Shown: positions 1 to 7,720 of the stretch, in pieces
Position numbering within the stretch: position 1 is the first letter of the stretch
Layout: each line of letters opens with the position of its first letter
Assembly (NCBI GenBank): GCA_900546345.1
Contig: URCI01000007.1
Span: 1-64,000 of the forward strand
Source of the DNA: an uncultured Prevotella sp.
GTDB lineage: Bacteria; Bacteroidota; Bacteroidia; Bacteroidales; Bacteroidaceae
Direction: 5' to 3'
Length of the DNA stretch: 64,000 nt
The notes under the pieces: generated by a model
Database searches by the model: none
What the model saw: the letters and a program-made list of their open reading frames with translations, nothing else
What the model was told of the DNA's origin: nothing
Program-made: the position numbers and the translations under genes

Positions 1-667
1 TGCCGCTGTTGAGTGAACTGAGGATCGAAGCCGAGCCGATGGTCTGCAGCACCATGCAGATCAGACCTTTGGCGATGTCCTCGCGGCTGGCGTTGCCCTG
101 GGCGTTGGCGAAGAGGCTGGCCGTAGCCTCCATGGGCAGTCCGGGCAGTGGCTTGGCCGAGATGTCGCCGATGCTCAGGTTGATTCTTCTGACGTCACCG
201 CGCATGGCCATCTCAGAGATCTGCTTGATGTCGTCGGTCTGGAGCAGCAGGCGGCTGAGTCCGTTGAGCGTGCCGCCGCCGATGCCGATGCCGCCGAGGT
301 GGCGAATCGCCCCGTCCTGATAGGAGACCAAAGAGGTGCCGGTGCCCATCGACACGACGATCATGCGGTTGAGCTTCGACTCGAAGGCAGCCCCAAGTCC
401 GTCGGCGATGAACTCCTCGACCTTTTGCGTGGTGAGTCCGTAGACAGGGCTGTTGATATAGGCGGCGCCGACACCGGTGAGCATCACGCGCTCCACATCG
501 TCGAGTGCGATGGCGTTGTCGTGGAGAAACTTGCCGAAAGCTCCGTAGAGCGACGACACGGGGTCAGTGGCTTTGATCCACAGGGGCGAGATGACCTCGC
601 CGTCGTGGATACCTACTATTTTTGTCGTGGAGATGCCCACGTCGATACCGATTGCTATCTTGTTCAT
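1..667 (-). CDS. coaW: type II pantothenate kinase, C-terminus cut by the window edge
   Basis: Reading the minus strand from the ATG at 667 gives a protein beginning MNKIAIGIDVGISTTKIVGI, an ASKHA-type phosphate-binding loop (DVGISTTK) as in eukaryotic-like type II pantothenate kinases. A second nucleotide-binding motif, VVSMGTGTS, and a glycine-rich LGGIGIGGGTLNGL stretch follow at about residues 108-145. The family phosphorylates pantothenate in the first step of CoA synthesis. About 222 residues are visible and the reading frame is still open at base 1. The gene lies 63 bp downstream of coaBC on the same strand, so both are probably one transcript, which supports the CoA assignment. Related ASKHA families such as BadF/BadG are a less likely alternative. 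Confidence 0.85.
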   Translation of the reverse strand, partial: MNKIAIGIDVGISTTKIVGIHDGEVISPLWIKATDPVSSLYGAFGKFLHDNAIALDDVERVMLTGVGAAYINSPVYGLTTQKVEEFIADGLGAAFESKLNRMIVVSMGTGTSLVSYQDGAIRHLGGIGIGGGTLNGLSRLLLQTDDIKQISEMAMRGDVRRINLSIGDISAKPLPGLPMEATASLFANAQGNASREDIAKGLICMVLQTIGSASILSSLNSG

Positions 668-730
668 GATCTGTTGATAGGGGATATAGAGATTATAGAA
701 GTCATAGAAGCTATAGAGGCCATCTAAACT

Positions 731-1984
731 TTAGAGGCAGTCGACGATGTCCTTCGCCACTTCTTGCTTGCTTTTCTTGGGATAGTCCTGTCGTCTGCCG
801 TCGCGATGGATGATCGAGATTTGGTTGTCGTCGCTGCGGAAGGTCGTACCGGGGATGCGCGTGGAGTTGAGCACGATGAAATCGGCGTTTTTCTTGCGCA
901 ACTTCTCTTCGGCGTTGTGCACCTCGTCGTTGGTTTCAAGTGCGAAGGCCACGATATGCTGTCCGGCTTTTTTGCGTTGTCCGAGCGCGGCTGCGATGTC
1001 CTGTGTCGGAGCGAGGTCGATGTGCAGTCCGTCGGGTCCGCGCTTGATCTTATGGTCCGCAATGTGTGCGGCTTTGAAGTCAGCCACTGCCGCGCAGAGG
1101 ATGGCCGTGTCGCAGTTGTCAAAAGCGTTGACGGCAGCCTGGTACATCTCGTCGCAGCTCTCCACGTCGATGCGCTCGATGTCGGGATGGCACTGCAGAG
1201 CTACGGGGCCGGCGATGAGCGTCACGCGGGCACCCCGTCTGCGGCACTCCTCAGCGAGGGCGAAGCCCATCTTGCCACTGGAGTAGTTGCCGATGAAGCG
1301 CACGGGATCGATCTTTTCATAGGTTGGTCCGGCCGTGATGAGAATGCGCCGGCCTGCCATCGTCTGCGGTGTGGATGGGTTGTCATCTGCGTGGCCGTCA
1401 ACATCGTGTCCGCCTCCCACTAATTCGTGTCCGCCTTCCGTCTGCTCAAAGAACGTGTCGAGCGCGGCAATGATCTTTTCCGGTTCTTCCATGCGTCCCT
1501 TGCCTTCCAGTCCGGAAGCGAGGAAGCCAGAGGCCGGTTCGATGATATGGTTGCCAAAAGAGCGCAGCGTGGCCATGTTGTGCTGCGTGGCGGGATGGCG
1601 GTACATGTCGAGGTCCATGGCGGGAGCGATAAACACGGGCGCCTTCATCGAGAGGTAGGTAGTGATGAGCATATTGTCGGCGATAGCGTTGGCCATCTTG
1701 CCGAGGCTGCTTGCCGTGCAGGGCGCGATGAGCATGGCGTCGGCCCACAGTCCGAGATCGACATGGGAGTGCCACGTGCCGTCGCGTTGTGCGAAGAAGT
1801 CACTGATGACCGGTTTGTGTGTGAGCGCACTGAGGGTGACGGGTGTGATAAACTCCTTGCCCGCCGGTGTGATGACGACCTGCACCTCAGCCCCGCGCTT
1901 GATGAGTCCGCGGATGATGAGACAGGCCTTATAGGCTGCGATGGAGCCTGTGATGCCTAATACGATTTTCTTTCCCTTGAGCAT
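731..1984 (-). CDS. coaBC: bifunctional phosphopantothenoylcysteine decarboxylase / phosphopantothenate-cysteine ligase
   Basis: At 417 residues this has the usual length for CoaBC (Dfp), which makes 4'-phosphopantetheine in two steps of CoA synthesis. The N-terminal flavoprotein domain (about 1-180) shows GITGSIAAYK, the active-site histidine region WHSHVDLGLWAD, and PAMDLDMY in place of the enterobacterial PAMN motif. The C-terminal CTP-dependent ligase domain (about 205-417) has ITAGPTYEKIDPVRFIGNYS, SSGKMG and AAVADF. The loop that carries the catalytic cysteine in the Escherichia coli enzyme (ACG) reads ASGLEGKGRM here, so a serine occupies that place. I recall this as common in Bacteroidota homologues rather than a local defect. 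The gene is divergent from panB and is followed by coaW. Confidence 0.95.
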   Translation of the reverse strand: MLKGKKIVLGITGSIAAYKACLIIRGLIKRGAEVQVVITPAGKEFITPVTLSALTHKPVISDFFAQRDGTWHSHVDLGLWADAMLIAPCTASSLGKMANAIADNMLITTYLSMKAPVFIAPAMDLDMYRHPATQHNMATLRSFGNHIIEPASGFLASGLEGKGRMEEPEKIIAALDTFFEQTEGGHELVGGGHDVDGHADDNPSTPQTMAGRRILITAGPTYEKIDPVRFIGNYSSGKMGFALAEECRRRGARVTLIAGPVALQCHPDIERIDVESCDEMYQAAVNAFDNCDTAILCAAVADFKAAHIADHKIKRGPDGLHIDLAPTQDIAAALGQRKKAGQHIVAFALETNDEVHNAEEKLRKKNADFIVLNSTRIPGTTFRSDDNQISIIHRDGRRQDYPKKSKQEVAKDIVDCL

Positions 1985-2039
1985 TTCACTGAATGTTGAA
2001 ATGAGTAAATAGCCTTGTTTGAGACATACATTTGCCTTA

Positions 2040-2076
2040 TTGGCTACAAAGTTACAAAATAATTATATAACTTTGC
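2040..2076 (+). promoter_or_regulatory. promoter for panB
   Basis: A -7 element TATAACTTTGC lies at 2066-2076, with a possible TTGG -33 element at 2040-2043, about 22 bp upstream. Transcription would start near 2083, only about 16 nt before the panB ATG, so the leader is very short. It interlocks with the oppositely directed coaBC promoter, so polymerase can probably occupy only one at a time. Confidence 0.55.
2047..2054 (-). promoter_or_regulatory. -7 element for coaBC-coaW
   Basis: The minus strand reads TAACTTTG, a match to the Bacteroidota TAnnTTTG -7 element, 63 bp upstream of the coaBC start. No convincing -33 element was seen. The site overlaps the panB promoter on the other strand. 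Confidence 0.55.
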
Positions 2077-2098
2077 ACTTGTAAAAGAACTAATCAAC

Positions 2099-2917
2099 AT
2101 GGGTTATTTAACAACAGACAAGAAAAAGATCACTACAAAGACAATTTTAGAGATGAAGGCCGCCGGCGAGAAGATCGCACAGATGACGGCCTATGACTTC
2201 ACCACGGCGGGCATTCTCGACCGTGCGGGCATTGACAGCATCCTTGTCGGGGACTCTGCCTCGAATGTCATGGCTGGCAATGCCGACACGCTGCCGATCA
2301 CTGTGGATCAGATGATCTATCATGCGCGCTCGGTGGCGCGTGCGTGCCATCACTGCCTGGTGGTGTGCGATATGCCTTTCGGCTCTTATCAGGTGAGTCG
2401 TGAGGAGGGTGTGCGCAATGCCATCCGCATTATGAAGGAAACGGGCGTGGACGCTGTGAAGATGGAGGGCGGTGAGGCCATCGCCGACACAGTGCGCGCT
2501 ATCGTGCAGGCTGGTGTGCCTGTTGTGGGCCATTTGGGACTGACACCGCAGAGCATCCATAAGTTCGGAGGCTATGGTCTTCGTGCCAAGGAAGAGGCTG
2601 AGGCACGTCAGCTGCTGGCCGACGCCCACGCGCTCGACGAGGCCGGAGTCTTCGCCATCACGTTGGAGAAAGTGCCCGCCAAGCTTGCCGCTCAAGTCAC
2701 TCGCGAGGTCAAAGCCGCTACGATTGGCATTGGCGCAGGTCCCGACACCGACGGTCAGGTGCTCGTCTATGCCGATGCGCTCGGCATGACCCAAGGTTTC
2801 AAACCGAAGTTTCTCCGTCATTTCGCTGATGTGTGTCAGTGCATGACCGACGGTGTGCAGGCTTATGTGCAGGCCGTGAAGGGCGCCGACTTCCCCAATG
2901 AGGAAGAGAGCTATTAA
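2099..2917 (+). CDS. panB: 3-methyl-2-oxobutanoate hydroxymethyltransferase (ketopantoate synthase)
   Basis: The 272-residue product matches PanB in length and motifs. PanB adds a hydroxymethyl group from methylene-tetrahydrofolate to ketoisovalerate, the first committed step of pantothenate synthesis. Visible motifs are AYDFTTAGILDRAGIDSILVGDS near residue 35 (metal and substrate site), TVDQMIYHARSVAR, VVCDMPFGSYQ, VKMEGG, VPVVGHLGLTPQS and AATIGIGAGPDTDGQVLVY. Divergent placement next to coaBC and coaW puts an early pantothenate step and two CoA steps side by side. No panC or panD is in the window. Confidence 0.96.
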   Translation: MGYLTTDKKKITTKTILEMKAAGEKIAQMTAYDFTTAGILDRAGIDSILVGDSASNVMAGNADTLPITVDQMIYHARSVARACHHCLVVCDMPFGSYQVSREEGVRNAIRIMKETGVDAVKMEGGEAIADTVRAIVQAGVPVVGHLGLTPQSIHKFGGYGLRAKEEAEARQLLADAHALDEAGVFAITLEKVPAKLAAQVTREVKAATIGIGAGPDTDGQVLVYADALGMTQGFKPKFLRHFADVCQCMTDGVQAYVQAVKGADFPNEEESY

Positions 2918-3518
2918 GACAGAAAGACATAAAAGACAGGCTTTTTGTTTTTAAGACATAAAGACATAAAGGACAGATTTTTTTGTCCTCTGCCTTACGG
3001 ATTATTATCTGTCCTTGTGCGTTTAGTTTGAAAAGGTTGGAAAAACACCGACAAAAGCATGTCCGATCACGGTTGCAATCTAGAGAGAGCACAGGTCCTT
3101 TTTTTGAGTGAAAACCGTGATGTAAACACGCAAAAAAGGTGGTCTGGCCATCATTGCGGTTGTTTCAGTCTGTCATCTCATTGGTTTTTGTCGGTTATCT
3201 CGGTGATTTTTGTCAGTCATCTCAGTGACTTGATCACATCAAACAAGTGAGATGACACTACATTCTTGAGAGGATGCAGTGTCATCTCACTTGTTTTTTT
3301 ATGCCTTGAATACAGATATTATGCTTATCTCATTGTTGTATAGCGAGTTACAGGAAATCTCGTCAGATTGCGAAAATCGGGGGGAAGTCCTGCGTTACTG
3401 ACAAAGATTGCAAAGAGGAAGCCGCTAAAATGTCAGTTTACTCAACAATCATCAATGGACGATTCTTTATTGTGGAATCAGAAATAAAAAAGTGGGTAGT
3501 GATGGAAATAATGGAAAG
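2918..3518. other. 600-bp gene-free region rich in repeats and hairpins
   Basis: No convincing gene is present. Two imperfect 26-bp direct repeats built from aaGACATAAAaGACAg units follow panB (about 2918-2943 and 2953-2978). An inverted repeat ATCACGGTT (3066-3074) / AACCGTGAT (3113-3121) comes next, then the 22-bp unit array and hairpin listed separately. The phrase CAGATTGCGAAAAT near 3366-3379 recurs near 22772-22785 beside the second array, so the conserved element may reach beyond the units themselves. Confidence 0.6.
3172..3302 (+). repeat. 22-bp unit repeat array, locus 1, with 20-bp hairpin
   Basis: Three back-to-back 22-bp units start at 3172, 3194 and 3216. Each opens GTCATCTCA or a close variant (second unit GTTATCTCG), then TG and usually a run of T. 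They are followed by a long hairpin with arms at 3244-3263 and 3274-3293. The arms are 20 bp with one G-T pair, and are themselves made from the same core (GTCATCTCAC on one side, its complement on the other). The hairpin runs into seven T residues, so on the plus strand it would also act as an intrinsic terminator. No gene immediately upstream on that strand obviously needs one. Confidence 0.8.
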
Positions 3519-3532
3519 TGGGTAGTGATGGA
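3491..3532. repeat. direct repeat of the tRNA-Tyr 3' end
   Basis: The 16-bp sequence AGTGGGTAGTGATGGA occurs at 3491-3506 and again at 3517-3532. The second copy covers the 3' acceptor end of the tRNA gene, so the end of the tRNA is partly duplicated 26 bp downstream. Such duplications can be left by tRNA-targeting integrases or by replication slippage. No integrase gene is in the window. Confidence 0.7.
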
Positions 3533-3601
3533 TTCGAACCACCGAAGGCAAGAGCCAGCAGATTTACAGTCTGCCCCATTTGGCCACTCTGGTAACTACC
3601 C
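3519..3601 (-). tRNA. tRNA-Tyr (anticodon GTA)
   Basis: The minus strand from 3601 reads GGGTAGTTACCAGAGTGG and ends ACTACCC plus an A discriminator, giving a perfect 7-bp acceptor stem. The anticodon loop is CTGTAAA (anticodon GTA, tyrosine) and the T-loop is GGTTCGAATCC. The 83-nt length reflects the long variable arm expected for bacterial tRNA-Tyr. CCA is not encoded. Confidence 0.95.
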
Positions 3602-3619
3602 ATGGCTGGAAAGCGAGTG

Positions 3620-3650
3620 CAAAAGTAACATTTTATCATGAGACAGCAAA
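3620..3650 (-). promoter_or_regulatory. promoter for tRNA-Tyr
   Basis: On the minus strand TTTG (3647-3650) is followed after 19 bp by TACTTTTG (3620-3627), a good match to the Bacteroidota -33/-7 pair. Transcription would begin about 10 nt upstream of the mature tRNA 5' end. Confidence 0.6.
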
Positions 3651-3752
3651 GACAGCGAGGGGTATTTTGTATATCTTTAACAAAAAAGCGTGTGCAGGAC
3701 CAACAGACTGTCAGCCCTGCACACCAAGATATATGCTTTTCTCTATGTTTGC

Positions 3753-4652
3753 TTATAGTTTCACGACAAGATATTTGCTGACGCTCCAGAAGCGTGTAGC
3801 GTCATTGATATGGAGCGTGGTGGTGCCGTTGCCATTGTCGCGCAGCGTGTAAGAGTCAGACGGCATCTGTGTCATGATCTTTGGTTTTTTAGACTTGAGC
3901 ACGACATCGTTGTAGTTGCGGATGTCCACCTTGGTGAATCCAGCGCTGGAGAGCTTGGTCACATCCACCTTTTTCTTTGCCAGGAAGCCGCCGGTGAGCA
4001 GTCCTTTTGCTTTGAGCTCTTTGGAAGAGCCAACGGTCACGAAAGCCTCGTGGATGGCCTGGTCCTGCTCGGCGATGGTTGTCTTTTGGCTGGCCACCGT
4101 CTGTCCGAGTTGGTTGTTGCTGGCCGTGAGGTCATTGACATTGGTGGTGAGCTTGTCGACATGCTCGTTGAGCGTGGCGATGTCGGCGTTTTTGCTGTCG
4201 AGTTCAGTCTTCAGTTCAGCGATGGTCTTGTCCTTTTCGTCGAGCTGAGCCTTATAGTAGGCGATGAGCTTCTTGACACGCTGTGCATAGCTGGAGTTTT
4301 GTCCTGCGAGACTCTTCTCCAGTTCACTGATGCGGTTACGCTGGCGTGTGACGAGCTGTGCCAGGCTGTTGAGTTGCTGGCGCAGGTGGGCTTTGTCGAG
4401 CTTGCCACCTTGCTCTTGTCCCAATTGCTTGATCTGTCCTTCCTGTCCGTTGATGCTGTCGAGTCCGCTGGACATGATGTCGACGAAGTCTGTCATCGCC
4501 TTGATGTCCTCTTGGTGCAAGCTGTCAGCAGTGGCCAGAGAATCGAGTTGAGATTGCAACTGAGCGTTTTTATTGTTGCCGTTGCAGGAGCCTAATCCTA
4601 TTGCTACGGTTGCCAGGGCGAAAGCCATGACAAGATTTTTTGTCTTCTTCAT
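3753..4652 (-). CDS. coiled-coil lipoprotein of unknown function
   Basis: The likely start is the ATG at 4652 (MKKTKNLVMAFALATVA), since the longer frame from 4676 only adds eight residues ahead of a normal signal peptide. A lipobox GLGSC places lipid attachment at about residue 23. Residues about 30-215 are dominated by heptad-like coiled coil (SELEKSLAGQ, ELKTELDSKNADIATLNEHV, NDLTASNNQLGQTVASQK). A globular C-terminal part of about 85 residues contains the lysine-rich GFLAKKKVDVTKL and ends YLVVKL. I do not recognise a named family. An outer-membrane-anchored periplasmic spacer is a reasonable guess. It is monocistronic, with its own -7 element upstream. Confidence 0.75.
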   Translation of the reverse strand: MKKTKNLVMAFALATVAIGLGSCNGNNKNAQLQSQLDSLATADSLHQEDIKAMTDFVDIMSSGLDSINGQEGQIKQLGQEQGGKLDKAHLRQQLNSLAQLVTRQRNRISELEKSLAGQNSSYAQRVKKLIAYYKAQLDEKDKTIAELKTELDSKNADIATLNEHVDKLTTNVNDLTASNNQLGQTVASQKTTIAEQDQAIHEAFVTVGSSKELKAKGLLTGGFLAKKKVDVTKLSSAGFTKVDIRNYNDVVLKSKKPKIMTQMPSDSYTLRDNGNGTTTLHINDATRFWSVSKYLVVKL

Positions 4653-4692
4653 ATATATGGTATTTAGAATAAGCAATTTTAGTTATCCTTGG

Positions 4693-4700
4693 CAAAGATA
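4693..4700 (-). promoter_or_regulatory. -7 element for the coiled-coil lipoprotein
   Basis: The minus strand reads TATCTTTG, a full TAnnTTTG match, about 40 bp upstream of the ATG at 4652. No clear -33 element was found. Confidence 0.5.
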
Positions 4701-4788
4701 ACGGCTTCAAGGCTATTTATGTACTTTCACGTTCGCTTTTTTTAATACATTAAGACAAAATATTTATTATTTGCGGAAATTTAATAGA

Positions 4789-4822
4789 ATCTGTCAGTTT
4801 TCTTATTGTATAGCTGACAGAT
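4789..4822 (-). terminator. hairpin after the GH3 gene
   Basis: Nine-base arms ATCTGTCAG (4789-4797) and CTGACAGAT (4814-4822) can pair, about 38 bp past the GH3 stop codon on the minus strand. The following T-tract is weak, so termination is only probable. Confidence 0.4.
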
Positions 4823-4859
4823 CCTATTGTGGACGTATCGCCTCGTCGGTAGTCCTTTC

Positions 4860-7439
4860 TTACATCTCCACTTTTTTCAAATCCTGATCTTTGGAACTGG
4901 TGCCACAGAAGACAGAGTAATGATGTTCAGGATTGTAGCGCATGGTGTTGGTCGAGGTGTCCCAGAGGTCAAAGGCGTGCTCGGAGAGCGGGATGGTCAC
5001 GGTCTTTTTCTCCCCGGCCTTGAGGCTCACCCGCTGGAAGGCGCGCAGGCTCTTCAGCGGACCGTCATGGTCGTCGTTGTCCTTGACATAGACTTGGAGG
5101 ATCTCATCTCCGTCGCGCTTGCCCGTGTTCTGCACTTCCACGATCAGTTTGCCGCCGATCTTTCCCGTCTTCTCCAGTCGTGGTTGGGCGACATGGAATT
5201 GAGTGTAGCTCAGACCGTAGCCGAAGGGATAGAGCGCCTCGCCCTTGAAGTAGCGGTAGGTGCGTCCTTTCATGTCGTAGCTCTCAAAAGGCGGCAGCTG
5301 GCTGGTGCTGCGATAGAAGGTCACAGGGAGTTTGCCCGATGGGTTGACCTTGCCGAAGAGCACGTCAGCCACGGCTGTTCCTCCCTCCTGTCCCGGGTAC
5401 CAGGCCTGCAGAATCGCCTGACAGCGGTCGGCCTCGGGAGCCAGTGCGATGGCAGCGCCCGAGCAGTTGACCATGATGATCTGCTTGCCGGCGTCGTGCA
5501 GGGCTGCGATCAGTCCACGCTGCACTTTCGGCAGTTCGATGTTCGTGCGGTCACCTCCTGAGAAGCCCTCGATGTGGACGGGCATCTCCTCGCCTTCGAG
5601 AGCCGGAGAGATGCCGCCGACGAAGATCACCTTGTCGATCCCCTTGAGCTGACGGAGCGTGGCGGTGTAGTCCACAGGCTTTTCCGTTCCGATGTTGATT
5701 TTCAGATCAGCGTTCCATGTCTTGACGTAGGCGAAGTCCACACGGATGTCATAGCGCTTGCCGGCCTCCACTTTCAGTACCGTGTGGGTCGGCAGTGTGC
5801 GCCAGGTATGCGCCTCTTGCTTGCGCTCACCATTGACATATACCTGGAAGTCGCCGCAACCCTCCACGTCGAGGGCCACCTCGCCGCTTTGCTCGGGACA
5901 GAACGTGGTGGAGTAGCGGGCAGAGAAATCCTCGATCTTCACGCCTGGAGCGAAGTTGTGCATGCCCGCTGTGGTCACAGCGATCGGCTGGGTGTAGTAC
6001 TGTGTGGTAACGGGTTTGCCCTCGCGTTGGGTGTTGTTCCAGAACTCCCCTTTGAGTCCTGTTGTCTTTCCGTCGCGGCACTGGTTGAAGAGTGGGTCGA
6101 TGACCTTGTCGGCCGTGAGGTCACATCCTTTGATATAGACCAGGTTTTTATATTGTCTGCGCAGTCCGTCGAGGATGTCGATGGTGTGATTGGGTGTACC
6201 GTTGTAGTTGCCCCACATCATCGTGCGGTTGTCGGCGTTGGGCCCGATGACGGCGATGCGCTCATGGCTCTTGGGGTCGAGGGGCAGGATGTCACCACTG
6301 TTTTTCAGCAGCACGAGCGACTGTCGTGCCATGTCGAGCGAGAGCTGCGCGTGTTCCTTGCTTGCGACCACCGAGAAGGGGATGCGGCTCCACGACACCA
6401 ACTTTTGGTTGTCCATCTCCCCGAGGTCAAAACGTCCTTCGAGCAGACGGATCACGTGTTTGTCGATTTCTTTCTCGCTGATGAGTCCGCGTCGCACAGC
6501 ATCCGGCACGCTTTTGTAGGTATAGTTGAATCCGCACTCCACGTCTGTGCCCGCGAGCGTGGCGCGTGCGGCGGCATGTGTGGCGTCGCTCGCCACCTTA
6601 TGGCTTGTCCAGATGTCGCTGACGGCACCGCAGTCGCTCACCACGAGATGCTTGAATCCCCACTCGTCGCGCAGGATCTGCTGGAGCAGGCGGTTGTTGG
6701 AGCAGCAGGGCTCGTCGTCGAGACGTTGATAAGCGCACATCACCTCACGCACATTGGCGTCCTGGACGAGCGATTTGAATGCCGGCAGATAGGTCTCCCA
6801 CAGATCACGTGGCGAGACCTCATTGAGGTTGGCGGTGTGGCGCGTGCTCTCGGGACCGCTGTGTACGGCATAGTGCTTGGCGCAGGCCCAGAGTTTGCGG
6901 TAACGTGCCGACTCGGGTCCTTGCAGACCTCGCACGACAGCGCAGCCCATCACACTTGTCAGCCACGGGTCCTCGCCGTAGGTCTCCTGACCACGCCCCC
7001 ACCGCGGATCGCGGAAGATGTTGACATTGGGCGTCCACACCGAGAGACTGTGGAACTTCTCCACGTCGCCGCCGGTGCTGAGCCGGTGGTGATACTGTGC
7101 CCGCATCTCGTCGCTGGTGGCAGAGAACACGCGGTAGAGCAGGTCGGGATTGAACGAAGAGGCCATGGCGATCGGCTCGGGATAGACGGTGACGCCCCCG
7201 AGGTTGGCCACGCCATGCAGTGCCTCACTCCACCAATAAAACTTCTTGATGCCCAAGCGCGGGATGGCGGGACTCTCATCGAGCATGAGCTGCGCTTTCT
7301 CGTCCAAGGTCAGTCGTCCGCAGAGATCCACGGCCCGCTGGTGAGCCGACAAACTGGGATCTTGGTAGGGGAGTGTCTGAGCACTCAGGGCTGCCGTGCC
7401 CAGACAGCAAATGCCCAATACAATGTGTTTTAGTTTCAT
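4860..7439 (-). CDS. glycoside hydrolase family 3 with PA14 and fibronectin-III-like domains
   Basis: This 859-residue exported enzyme starts with a signal peptide (MKLKHIVLGICCLGTAALSAQ). The GH3 N-terminal barrel covers about residues 25-340: WSEALHGVAN, PNVNIFRDPRWGRGQETYGED, KHYAVHSGPESTRH, and VVSDCGAVSD with the catalytic Asp at 269. A PA14-like insert (about 445-590) splits the C-terminal sandwich domain, and a fibronectin-III-like domain ends the protein. This architecture is typical of Bacteroidota beta-xylosidases and beta-glucosidases. KHYAVHSGP and the PA14 insert fit xylan or xyloglucan side-chain enzymes, but substrate cannot be fixed from sequence. The gene stands alone with its own promoter and is not part of the pectin locus downstream. 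Confidence 0.93.
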   Translation of the reverse strand: MKLKHIVLGICCLGTAALSAQTLPYQDPSLSAHQRAVDLCGRLTLDEKAQLMLDESPAIPRLGIKKFYWWSEALHGVANLGGVTVYPEPIAMASSFNPDLLYRVFSATSDEMRAQYHHRLSTGGDVEKFHSLSVWTPNVNIFRDPRWGRGQETYGEDPWLTSVMGCAVVRGLQGPESARYRKLWACAKHYAVHSGPESTRHTANLNEVSPRDLWETYLPAFKSLVQDANVREVMCAYQRLDDEPCCSNNRLLQQILRDEWGFKHLVVSDCGAVSDIWTSHKVASDATHAAARATLAGTDVECGFNYTYKSVPDAVRRGLISEKEIDKHVIRLLEGRFDLGEMDNQKLVSWSRIPFSVVASKEHAQLSLDMARQSLVLLKNSGDILPLDPKSHERIAVIGPNADNRTMMWGNYNGTPNHTIDILDGLRRQYKNLVYIKGCDLTADKVIDPLFNQCRDGKTTGLKGEFWNNTQREGKPVTTQYYTQPIAVTTAGMHNFAPGVKIEDFSARYSTTFCPEQSGEVALDVEGCGDFQVYVNGERKQEAHTWRTLPTHTVLKVEAGKRYDIRVDFAYVKTWNADLKINIGTEKPVDYTATLRQLKGIDKVIFVGGISPALEGEEMPVHIEGFSGGDRTNIELPKVQRGLIAALHDAGKQIIMVNCSGAAIALAPEADRCQAILQAWYPGQEGGTAVADVLFGKVNPSGKLPVTFYRSTSQLPPFESYDMKGRTYRYFKGEALYPFGYGLSYTQFHVAQPRLEKTGKIGGKLIVEVQNTGKRDGDEILQVYVKDNDDHDGPLKSLRAFQRVSLKAGEKKTVTIPLSEHAFDLWDTSTNTMRYNPEHHYSVFCGTSSKDQDLKKVEM

Positions 7440-7479
7440 GTCTTTAGTTATAAGTGATTATGGTCTATTTGTCTGTTTG

Positions 7480-7487
7480 CAAAGTTA
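7480..7487 (-). promoter_or_regulatory. -7 element for the GH3 gene
   Basis: TAACTTTG on the minus strand, 41 bp upstream of the GH3 start, matches the Bacteroidota -7 consensus. No clear -33 element was seen at the expected spacing. Confidence 0.5.
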
Positions 7488-7675
7488 AGCATTCCTTTCT
7501 ATATCGTTCTATTATTGTGTATCAAATACTTTCCGATATGTTGCATCTACGTGAAAACTACTTGGCAGGTTTGCTGTTTTCCCTTATATGATGTCCTTTT
7601 TGTATAGTCATCCGCTTTGCGTTCCTGGCTATATTCTGATGGCGCGAAGCTTTGCCCTCGGGACTCTGTTTAAAC

Positions 7676-7720
7676 AAGAAATCGCTAAAACCTTTTGCAA
7701 AAGGCTTTAGCGATTTCTTT
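7676..7720. terminator. strong hairpin flanked by A and T tracts
   Basis: Arms AAGAAATCGCTAAA (7676-7689) and TTTAGCGATTTCTT (7706-7719) are perfectly complementary, and an inner CCTTTTGCAAAAGG closes the loop. It would work as an intrinsic terminator in either direction. It lies between two divergent genes, where neither needs a terminator, so it may end an unseen small transcript or be a stand-alone element. Confidence 0.6.

Noticed and set aside
3172..3302. CRISPR array considered for the 22-bp repeats
   Set aside because: Units lie back to back without unique spacers, vary in sequence, occur in both orientations, and there are no cas genes.
2918..3518. Integrative element beside tRNA-Tyr
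   Set aside because: No integrase, phage or plasmid gene is present; only the short duplicate of the tRNA end suggests past activity.
5574..7433. Plus-strand open frame of 619 codons opposite the GH3 gene
   Set aside because: The GH3 enzyme on the other strand has all family motifs; the plus frame is compositionally odd and featureless.
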